From contig JBAVVD010000009.1 in the NCBI GenBank assembly GCA_049697115.1, positions 171,257 through 235,256 of the forward strand: a stretch of DNA of 64,000 nucleotides, in the 5' to 3' direction. Under the pieces are notes generated by a model. That model ran no database searches, had not been told where the DNA came from, and saw only the letters and a program-made list of their open reading frames with translations. This stretch comes from JBAVVD01 sp049697115 (GTDB lineage Bacteria; Acidobacteriota; Aminicenantia; Aminicenantales; UBA4085). Each line of letters starts with the position of its first letter. The first letter of the stretch is position 1. A program made the translations under genes and the position numbers. Of the stretch, positions 34,222 through 41,839 are shown in pieces.

Positions 34222-35333
34222 AGAAAATTAAAATCACAAGCATCGATATTTTTAAAGCCGATATTGAGCTGACCGAACCCTTTAAGATCGCCATCATGGA
34301 GATCCGAAGCGTCCAGAGTCTTTTCGTCAGAATCAACACCAACGCGGGACTCTACGGAATGGGAGAGGGCAATCCGACGTGGAGGATTACCGGAGAAACG
34401 CAGGCCATCAACCTTGCCGGTGCGGTTGACCTCGCCAAGCTTCTACTTCACAAGGACCCGCTCGATATCGAGAACCGGACAAAAGAACTTGGACAATTTC
34501 TGATCCATAACTCCACCCTGCACAGTGCATTTGACATGGCCCTCCACGACCTCCTGGGCAAGGTCGCCGGCTTGCCCCTGTACGCTGTCCTCGGGGGTGG
34601 AAAACGCGCATTCTTCACTGACTACACGATTTCCATCTCAGAACCCCGCCGGATGGCTGAGAAAGCCGTTGAATACAAAAACCTTGGACTCAAGGCCATA
34701 AAGGTGAAGCTGGGGACCACCAAGGAACAGGATATCGAGATCATCAAACAGATCAGGCAGGCCGTGGGAGCGGACTTGCCCATCCGGATTGACGCCAATC
34801 AGGGCTGGGACTACAGGACAGCCATCCATGTGCTCCAGGCTCTGGAAAACCTGGGGATCGAATATTGCGAACAGCCAGTGGCGTACTGGGATCACGAAAA
34901 TTTGAGGCGGGTCCGAGAAAATACGTCGATTGCCATTATGGCTGACGAGTCTCTCTTCGACCACCACGATGCCTTCACGCTGGCCTCCGGAGGATGCTGC
35001 GATTACTTCAACATCAAACTGGCAAAATCCGGGGGAATCCATACGGCCCTGCGCATCAATGATGTCGGAGAAAGTGCCGGGATTCGCTGCATGATGGGAT
35101 GCATGGTGGAGAGCCGGCTCGGATTAACGGCCGCCGCTCATGTCGTTTCCGCTCGGCCGAACATTCAATATGCAGACCTCGACGGTTATTCTTTCCATAA
35201 GATGGATCCTGTGATCGGCGGGGCGACCTTTAACCACGGAGAAATCACACTCCCCGACACTCCGGGCCACGGTGCGGATATCGATCCCGGCTTTCTCAAA
35301 CAATGCGATTTGATGACCGTGAAATCAGAGTAG
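34218..35333 (+). CDS. Dipeptide epimerase (enolase superfamily)
   Basis: Member of the muconate-lactonizing subgroup of the enolase superfamily, 371 residues, best matched to L-Ala-D/L-Glu and related dipeptide epimerases. The acid-base lysine pair is K162/K164 (AIKVKLG). Metal ligands are D192 (RIDANQGW), E218 (YCEQPV) and D243 (MADESLFDHH), and the opposite lysine lies in FNIKLAKSGG. Such enzymes serve murein peptide recycling or use of D-containing dipeptides. It is the last gene of the symporter operon with a four-base overlap. The exact dipeptide is not readable from sequence. Confidence 0.88.
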   Translation: MKKIKITSIDIFKADIELTEPFKIAIMEIRSVQSLFVRINTNAGLYGMGEGNPTWRITGETQAINLAGAVDLAKLLLHKDPLDIENRTKELGQFLIHNSTLHSAFDMALHDLLGKVAGLPLYAVLGGGKRAFFTDYTISISEPRRMAEKAVEYKNLGLKAIKVKLGTTKEQDIEIIKQIRQAVGADLPIRIDANQGWDYRTAIHVLQALENLGIEYCEQPVAYWDHENLRRVRENTSIAIMADESLFDHHDAFTLASGGCCDYFNIKLAKSGGIHTALRINDVGESAGIRCMMGCMVESRLGLTAAAHVVSARPNIQYADLDGYSFHKMDPVIGGATFNHGEITLPDTPGHGADIDPGFLKQCDLMTVKSE

Positions 35334-35508
35334 AGCCCAGACCAATGCAGAAGAGGAATGTATGACATTTCCGATGCCGAGGAAAACACCGGCTCCGATC
35401 ATCATGCCCGGGCCGGCACGACGTTTCTCCACGGCATCTATCATAAATCCAAGGGAACAGAACTCGCCCGCTTAAAAACCGTTTGGACAAAATTCAGGTG
35501 ACGCCTTA

Positions 35509-38500
35509 TTAAGCCTTGGCTTTCTGGCGAATGCTGAGAAGAATATAGTAGACCGTCGGCGTGGCGACGAGGGAGAGCAGCACGGAAATACAAAGTGAAC
35601 CGATGACGGCGATGGCGAGCGGCTTGAGCATATCCGCCCCGGCGCCGATGCCGTAGGCCAGAGGAAGCATTCCGAGCGCAGCCGCCAGCGACGTCATCAG
35701 GACAGGCCGCAGCCTGCGGCGTCCCGACCGAACGAGCGCTTCGGCCAGGTCAAATCCCTCTGCCCGCAAATGCTTCACGAAATCGAGCATGAGAATGCCG
35801 TTCTTGGCCACGATCCCGATGCCGATGATGGCGCCCAGGAGAGAGATGACGTTCAAAGACGTCCCGGTCACCCACAGAGCCAGGATCGTCCCGAACATGG
35901 CCAGGACAGCGCCGAAGACAATCGCTACCGGCTCATAAAAAGACCCGAACTCTAAAAGGAGCACGGTGAAGACGAGAAAGATAGCCATGAGCAGGACAAT
36001 CACGAGGTTCCGGAAGCTTTCCTGCTGCTGTTGGTAGAGACCTCCGTATTCGATCGCTCCCGGAGGGATGGACTTATCTTTGCTCAGTGTTTCACGAATC
36101 TCGGCCATGGCGCTCCCCATGTCGCGGCCCTCGAGCCGCGCTGTGACAGCGACATCCTGCCGCGAGTCTTCCCGACGGAGCTCGAGCTGCCCAGGCTCTT
36201 CGCTGATATCGACGACCTGCGACAGCTTAACGAGCGCTCCGCCCGGCGTCCGCAGCGGCAGTTCCCGAAGGCTGGCCAGCCGGTCGAGGTGGGAGGGTTC
36301 CACCTTCACCCGGATATCGACTACCCGATCGCCTTCCAGCACCGAGGAAGCCGTTCGACCCAGCATTGCCGTATTCAGGGCCGCGGCGACGTCATCCGCG
36401 GTCAGACCGAACCGTTCCGCTTCCGCCGGCCGCACGCGGAGGCTGATCGTCGGCCCTGTATAGACCAACCCGTTAAACGTGTCCACGACGCCTGGAATCT
36501 TCTTAATCTGCTCCTCGACCTCGGGCGCTTTCTTCTTGAGCCAAGTCTGGTTGGTCGAAAACAGTTTCACTTCAATGGGTTGAGGCGCCCACATCAAATC
36601 GCCGATCAGGTCGCCCAGGATTCCTGGAAACTCCCAAGTCAGGCCGCGGAGCTCCGTGTTAAACTTCCTCCGTAATTCGGAGATCACGTCCGCGGTTTTC
36701 CTCCGACGGTTCCTTTTCAGCTTGACCAGAAAATCTCCGGTGTTTGGCTCGGCTATTGACAGCGCCAGACGGGCCCCGGTGCGGCGTGAATAACTTTCCA
36801 GCTCCGGGATAGTCCGCAGAATCTTCTCCGCTTGCAGAAGCTGGCGATGAGTCTCCGCCAGGCTCGTCCCGGGCGGAGTGAAATAATCAATGACGAATCC
36901 TCCCTCATCCATGGACGGCAGGAATTCGCTGTCGAGCTGCTTGTAGAGAAAGATCCCGGCGAGGAGCAAAAGCCCGCAGACGCCCAGCGTGCGCCAACGA
37001 TGCCGAAGGGCAACGCGCACAGCAATTTCATAGATTCGAATCACGCGGCGGAGCAGGAAGCCGCCCTGTTCAGCATGTGGCCCGGGCTTCTCTCCCCGGC
37101 GCGGCCGGATGAGCGAGGCGGCGAGCGACGGCGTCAGGGTCACGGCCAGAAGGAGCGACATAAGCAGCGAAACAACCATGGTCAACGCCAAGGCGCGGAA
37201 AAAGACACCCGTGATCCCTTCAAGAAAAGCCAAAGGAACAAAGACGACGACGGGCGTCAGCGTCGAGCCGACCAGCGGCCGAGAGATTTCGCCGATCGCC
37301 TCTTGAACGGCTCTGGCCCGTCCCAATCCGGACAGCCTTTTGGTATGGATCGCTTCGACGACGACGATCGCGTCGTCGATGATCAGGCCGATGGCGGCGG
37401 CGATGCCTCCCAAGGTCATCAAATTGAAGGTGAGCCCAGTGATCTTCATGAAGAAGAGCGTGGTCAGGACGGTTACGGGGATGACCATCGTCGCGACGAG
37501 CGTTGTGCTCCAATTCTTCAGAAAAAAATAGAGGATAAATACTGACAAAATCAGGCCGAATATGATCGCTTCCCATACGCTCTCGACCGAAGCGCGGACG
37601 ATCTCTGATTGGTCATAGAAAAAAGCGAGCTTCATGTCCGGAGGCAATTCTCGCTTCAGTTCTGCCAACTGTTTCTTGATGGCATTGGCGATGTCCAGGG
37701 TGCTCCCGTCGGGCTGGCTGCGGACATTAAGCAAAACAGCGTTCTCTCCATCGGCCGTCACCACATTAAAGACCGGCTGGGGCCCGCGCTCGACCCGGGC
37801 GAAGTCGCGGACGCGGACCGGATGGCCATCGACGACCGTTACCGGAAAGTTTTCGATATCACGGATCGAATGGACTCGACCGTCGACCACGGTCAGATAG
37901 AGCGTATGGTTCTCTTCATGCATACCGGCCGATGCCACAAAATTGTTATCCGTTAGGGCGTCCGTAACCTGAGTAAGGGTCAGATTGGCGGCGCTCAGCA
38001 AAAGAGGATTGACCACGATGTGGTATTCGGGAGTGCGGCCGCCGACGAGGTCCACGCGGGCGACGCCAGGAATCCGCAGGAACCGCAGCTTAAGATTATA
38101 GCGCGCCGTTTCCCAAAGCTCGGTTATGCCGCGCATCCGGCTGGTGAGGCTGACGCCGATGATCGGGAAAGCCGAAAAGGTCAACCGGAAGACAGTCGTT
38201 TCGGCGGTCGCGGGCAAAGCGCTGCGAATCTGGGAGAGCCGGCTGAGCACGTAGAGCTCGGACTCGATCATTCTGACCTTCCAGGTGAAAAAGACGCTGA
38301 TCTCCGCCGAACCGCGGCCTGTGGCCGAACGGACCGTGGTTACACCCCGAATATCCTTCATCGCCTCTTCGATGGGGCGGGTGATGGTTGCCATCATCTC
38401 GTCGGCCGGCATGACGCCGTTATCGACGAGGATGACGACGCGGGGAAAATTTGTCTGGGGAAAGACCGACGAAGATATGTTCAAGGCCGAATAAGCTCCG

Positions 38501-38583
38501 GCCAGACAGAGGGCGGCGCAGATGAACGCGATCGAAAGCGAATGATGGGTGGCGAACTGGCCCAGAGCCGAATTTTTATTCAT
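35509..38583 (-). CDS. RND-type efflux pump inner-membrane protein
   Basis: Proton-driven tripartite pump subunit of the AcrB/MexB superfamily, 1024 residues with the usual 12 helices and two large periplasmic loops. The proton-relay aspartates are in IGLIIDDAIVVVEAIH. Other family marks are ISSSVFPQTNFPRV near the N terminus and GIGIVAKNGILMLDFVKH in the C-terminal half. The start is placed at MNKNSALGQFATHH, overlapping the adaptor gene by eight bases. The longer frame is noncoding. It is the last gene of a TolC-adaptor-pump operon. Drug or metal specificity is not evident. Confidence 0.93.
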   Translation of the reverse strand: MNKNSALGQFATHHSLSIAFICAALCLAGAYSALNISSSVFPQTNFPRVVILVDNGVMPADEMMATITRPIEEAMKDIRGVTTVRSATGRGSAEISVFFTWKVRMIESELYVLSRLSQIRSALPATAETTVFRLTFSAFPIIGVSLTSRMRGITELWETARYNLKLRFLRIPGVARVDLVGGRTPEYHIVVNPLLLSAANLTLTQVTDALTDNNFVASAGMHEENHTLYLTVVDGRVHSIRDIENFPVTVVDGHPVRVRDFARVERGPQPVFNVVTADGENAVLLNVRSQPDGSTLDIANAIKKQLAELKRELPPDMKLAFFYDQSEIVRASVESVWEAIIFGLILSVFILYFFLKNWSTTLVATMVIPVTVLTTLFFMKITGLTFNLMTLGGIAAAIGLIIDDAIVVVEAIHTKRLSGLGRARAVQEAIGEISRPLVGSTLTPVVVFVPLAFLEGITGVFFRALALTMVVSLLMSLLLAVTLTPSLAASLIRPRRGEKPGPHAEQGGFLLRRVIRIYEIAVRVALRHRWRTLGVCGLLLLAGIFLYKQLDSEFLPSMDEGGFVIDYFTPPGTSLAETHRQLLQAEKILRTIPELESYSRRTGARLALSIAEPNTGDFLVKLKRNRRRKTADVISELRRKFNTELRGLTWEFPGILGDLIGDLMWAPQPIEVKLFSTNQTWLKKKAPEVEEQIKKIPGVVDTFNGLVYTGPTISLRVRPAEAERFGLTADDVAAALNTAMLGRTASSVLEGDRVVDIRVKVEPSHLDRLASLRELPLRTPGGALVKLSQVVDISEEPGQLELRREDSRQDVAVTARLEGRDMGSAMAEIRETLSKDKSIPPGAIEYGGLYQQQQESFRNLVIVLLMAIFLVFTVLLLEFGSFYEPVAIVFGAVLAMFGTILALWVTGTSLNVISLLGAIIGIGIVAKNGILMLDFVKHLRAEGFDLAEALVRSGRRRLRPVLMTSLAAALGMLPLAYGIGAGADMLKPLAIAVIGSLCISVLLSLVATPTVYYILLSIRQKAKA

Positions 38584-39664
38584 GCGTTTCTTGGATGATA
38601 TGGATTTTGGTCGCATCAGGAACAGCATAGGCGTCTTCGGTGATGATGACCAGGCCTTCTCTCAGGCCCTCCCCGATGACTTCGACAAGTCCGCCTTCCC
38701 GCAAGCCGATTTTGACCGGCTTGCGGACGGCTTTGTCATCTTCGACCAGGACAATCTTGCCGGTTTCACTGCCCACGGAATCCGCGATTACGCTGACTTC
38801 CGGAACAACCAAGCAGCCGCTGTGTTCCTCGCAAACGATGCGGACGCTCAGGAATTGGCCCGAACGGAAGCCGGCGCCCGCAGGAAGCGAGATGCGGACC
38901 GGCACTGTATCGGTCTTCTCATCGATCTTCGAACCAATATAGACCACAGCGCCGGGGATTTTGCTGCCGGTTTCGAACTGGGCCGACTGTCCAACCTTGA
39001 CCAATGCGGCTTCCCTGCTTGGAATATTCACGGCCGCGACAAGCCGGTCGAGGTCGACAATCGCCGCCAGAACTGTATTGAGCTCCACGGCTTCGCCTGG
39101 CTCGGTATTGATCTTGACCACTGTTCCAGCGAGCGGCGCCTTGATTCTCAAAAGGGCAAGATCAGTCTCGGCTGCAGCGAGTTCGCTGCGGGCATTATTG
39201 AGCTGCTGCTCTGCTTCAAGGTAGCTCTTCTTGGATGTTCCCTCCACTGGCAGCAGCTTCTTTTGCCGCTCGAAATTCTCCTCGGCGAAAACCAAGGTTT
39301 TTTTCGCCTTTTCATAGGCGACATCGGCGAGGCGGCTGTCCAGTTGAAAGAGAATGGTTCCCTTAGCCACTTTCTGGCCTTCAACACACTCGATGCGGGC
39401 CACGATACCCGCCACGGGCGAGGCTACTTGAGCGTCAGCCGGTGGACGTCCCAGGCCCGCAGGTTCAGGCTCTACGGATCCGTAGGCCGTGACAAAGTGA
39501 TGGAGCGTCGCGCGCTGGATCTTGCCGACATGGACGGCCATGTCCGCAGCAACCTCTTCATTCTCTTCGCCCGCTTTGCGATGAACGAGTTTTATGATTA
39601 TGACAGCGGCCAACACGGCCGCAGCCAGAACGACCAAAGCTATTCCTATTCGGCGCTTACTCAT
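38576..39664 (-). CDS. RND efflux periplasmic adaptor (membrane fusion protein)
   Basis: Membrane fusion protein of about 362 residues linking the pump and TolC. An N-terminal membrane anchor (IGIALVVLAAAVLAAVII) is followed by a lipoyl half (VEGQKVAKGTILFQLDSRLA), an alpha-hairpin (about 115-170), the second lipoyl half (RIKAPLAGTVVKINTEPGEA) and a beta-barrel. ATG 39664 is set by AAGGAG seven bases upstream. Eight-base overlaps join it to the tolC-like gene before it and the pump gene after it. Confidence 0.93.
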   Translation of the reverse strand: MSKRRIGIALVVLAAAVLAAVIIIKLVHRKAGEENEEVAADMAVHVGKIQRATLHHFVTAYGSVEPEPAGLGRPPADAQVASPVAGIVARIECVEGQKVAKGTILFQLDSRLADVAYEKAKKTLVFAEENFERQKKLLPVEGTSKKSYLEAEQQLNNARSELAAAETDLALLRIKAPLAGTVVKINTEPGEAVELNTVLAAIVDLDRLVAAVNIPSREAALVKVGQSAQFETGSKIPGAVVYIGSKIDEKTDTVPVRISLPAGAGFRSGQFLSVRIVCEEHSGCLVVPEVSVIADSVGSETGKIVLVEDDKAVRKPVKIGLREGGLVEVIGEGLREGLVIITEDAYAVPDATKIHIIQETHE

Positions 39665-41099
39665 CTTTTCGCTCCTTTGCTTGTCCAAGGGACTTTCTTT
39701 GCGGCTCCACGAGCCAATCCTTCAGATCGAGCGGACTCTGCATGGCGTCTTCCAGCTCTCCGATTGCCTGCTGCGCTTTGACCAGGGCATCCAGCCTGGC
39801 AAGAGCACTCGAAGCAAGCTCTAACTGAACGCTGAGGAGTTCGAACTTCGAAATCTCTCCAAGCTCATATCTGGCCTTGGCGACTGCTTCCTGTTCTTTG
39901 AGGCTCGTCTGAAGGTCATCCGCGGTTTTGGCTTTATCGACAGCGTAACGGCAGGCTGCCACCGCACTCTCAATATCTCCGATCACTTTGGCTTGAAGCG
40001 CCAGAAACCGGGCCGCAGTCTCTGTGCGACGGGCCTCAGCCTCGGCTATCGGCCCTTTATTTCGGCTGAAAACAGGCAAGACAAGACTCAATGCCAGCGT
40101 CCATTTGTTGTCGGTCTGGTCGAGCTGGTAGCCGGGACCGATGTTGATGTCCGGATATTGCTTAGCGATTTCGAGCTGCAGGGCAGATTGACTGGCTTCG
40201 TATTCCGACAGAGCGCCGAGGATATCGGCGCGGTTCAGCAAGGCGCGACGGCGGATCTCATCCTGCGGGATATCGGACCGGACTTTAAGGAGTCCTTCGA
40301 AAGAGAAGGCAATACCTGTCAGGGATTTTGCCGGAAGTCCAATGGCGCCGGCCAAGTTAACCACTGCTTGAGCGCTCTGCTTGGCGGCTTCGAGCAAGGC
40401 GAGCCGATTGTTATCGCGCGCGATCCGGGCTTGCGTGACATCGTAGAGAGAGGCTTCTCCGACGGCCCATTGGGCTTCAAGAATCCTGAGGCTTTCGGAC
40501 CGGATGAGTTGCTGCTTGTTTAAGAGCGACTCGATTTCCCGGGCGGCATACAGATCGAGAAACGCCTGTCGCAACCGGCTCCGAACTTCCCAAGCGACGG
40601 AGAGAATATTCAAACGGGCTGCTTCTGAAAGATGTCGGGCTTGCGCGATACGGAAGCCGCGTTTGCCGAAAGTCTCGACCGGGATTTCCAGAGCGGCTTC
40701 GGGAATCCAGGGCGTGATCTCTTGGACGGGCGTTGTACTGTTATACCCTATCAGGATGCTTGCTGTCGGATTGGGGCGCTCGCCGGCCGTGATCCGCCCG
40801 GCTTGGGCGACGCCCCATTGAGCACGGGCCACGTCGAGGTCGGGATGATAAAACATGGCAGCCAAGGTGAGGCTGCGAAGATCCCAAGATTGCGGTGGCC
40901 ATTCTCCTATTCCCGCTTGGGATTGGAGATAATTTTTGATTTCCGGAGCATCCAGTCTTCGCGCTTCGAAGTCGTCCAGCGTTCGAGCCGCGGAAATAGG
41001 CCTGGATTGAAATCGGGCACAGCTTGTTGCGAAGAAAAGGATGATACCCAAGAACAAGAGTTTCAAGACGGTTTTTTTCTTAAAGGAAAATATCGGCAA
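39657..41099 (-). CDS. TolC-family outer-membrane efflux protein
   Basis: Outer-membrane channel of the OEP family with the two long coiled-coil repeats typical of TolC. The frame is open from 41237, but the clean lipoprotein signal (FLGIILFFATSC) suggests TTG 41099 as start, with AGAGGA just upstream. An ATG at 41183 is the main alternative and would add a basic stretch before the signal. The predicted mature lipidated cysteine follows FFATS. It is the first gene of the efflux operon; decayed transposase sequence lies directly upstream. Confidence 0.88.
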   Translation of the reverse strand: MPIFSFKKKTVLKLLFLGIILFFATSCARFQSRPISAARTLDDFEARRLDAPEIKNYLQSQAGIGEWPPQSWDLRSLTLAAMFYHPDLDVARAQWGVAQAGRITAGERPNPTASILIGYNSTTPVQEITPWIPEAALEIPVETFGKRGFRIAQARHLSEAARLNILSVAWEVRSRLRQAFLDLYAAREIESLLNKQQLIRSESLRILEAQWAVGEASLYDVTQARIARDNNRLALLEAAKQSAQAVVNLAGAIGLPAKSLTGIAFSFEGLLKVRSDIPQDEIRRRALLNRADILGALSEYEASQSALQLEIAKQYPDINIGPGYQLDQTDNKWTLALSLVLPVFSRNKGPIAEAEARRTETAARFLALQAKVIGDIESAVAACRYAVDKAKTADDLQTSLKEQEAVAKARYELGEISKFELLSVQLELASSALARLDALVKAQQAIGELEDAMQSPLDLKDWLVEPQRKSLGQAKERKDE

Positions 41100-41244
41100 C
41101 CCTAATCCTCTGGAAGCGGCAGATAGTCGTGAAGAAATAAAAAAACTGAGGTTTCGCTGGAAAATGTTCAGAGCGGTATTCATCTTCATTACGAGGACCC
41201 GCCTTTTATTCTTATTTGGATTGGACACGCTTGTCAACTCGGCC

Positions 41245-41538
41245 GATCAAGTCAGGAATCTCTTGCGGGGCTGCACGGAAGGCCTGCTGGAGTGCCCGGT
41301 CATCGAAGAAACACTTGGCATCAACAAATCTCGATTCTTCGCTCTTCTGAGAATCAATCGGAACGATCCCGAGGCTTTTACAATCAGCTATCACCGGTCG
41401 ACGCCGAGGAAGCTTTCGGCGGCCTCGGAAGAAGAGATTAAGAAGGAGGGATAATAATTTCCTTTTCAGCTGCGCCGGCTGTACGAGCGTTCATGCGCCG
41501 ATTATACCTTGCCCGTCGTCAAGAATGATAAATCGTGA
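41245..41538 (+). pseudogene. Decayed transposase fragment (integrase-core type)
   Basis: The plus-strand frame reads QVRNLLRGCTEGLLECP, then LGINKSRFFALLRINRNDPE and AFTISYHRSTPRKLSAASEE. This is the pattern of the N-terminal helix-turn-helix of integrase-core transposases. Two consecutive stop codons (near 41452) break it, after which the same frame continues as LRRLYERSCADYTLPVVKND. The catalytic DDE part is absent. Recognition is from pattern memory, so moderate certainty. Confidence 0.5.
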
Positions 41539-41601
41539 CATGAGGGGATGTCGAGTTGCGCTCAAAATAGCAGAAGGCGAGCCAGGAAACCGCCGGATGA
41601 G

Positions 41602-41814
41602 AAGCATGAAGTTACGGTCCGGATGGTCATGGTTGATGTGATTGCCACGGATAAAGAGGGCAAGGTGATTTCAAACCTCACCTTGGATGACTTTGAGATC
41701 TTTAATGGTGTCTACAACCTGGATTTCAGCCGTTGCCAGCTGGGGGAATATATTCTGAAAATCAAATGTATTGATTCTGTGAACAATACGGAATCGGATC
41801 ATTCGAAGCGAGTG
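41602..41814 (+). pseudogene. Remnant of a VWFA-related protein with internal deletion
   Basis: An N-terminal piece, VRMVMVDVIATDKEGKVISN followed by LTLDDFEIF, matches the opening strands of VWFA-related proteins common in Acidobacteriota. It joins directly to a C-terminal-like piece (CQLGEYILKIKCIDSVNNTE). The whole VWFA core between them is missing and there is no signal peptide. The frame then runs into the 3' end of the convergent dnaE2 gene. Interpreted as a collapsed gene. Confidence 0.5.
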
Positions 41815-41839
41815 GAGGGGATGGGGCGAATGGATGCGG

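Noticed and set aside
35325..35444. 39-codon minus-strand frame (MIDAVEKRRAGPGMMIGAG...) after the epimerase gene
   Set aside because: Hydrophobic and protein-like, but very short, without a ribosome site and unrecognised; may be a gene fragment or chance.
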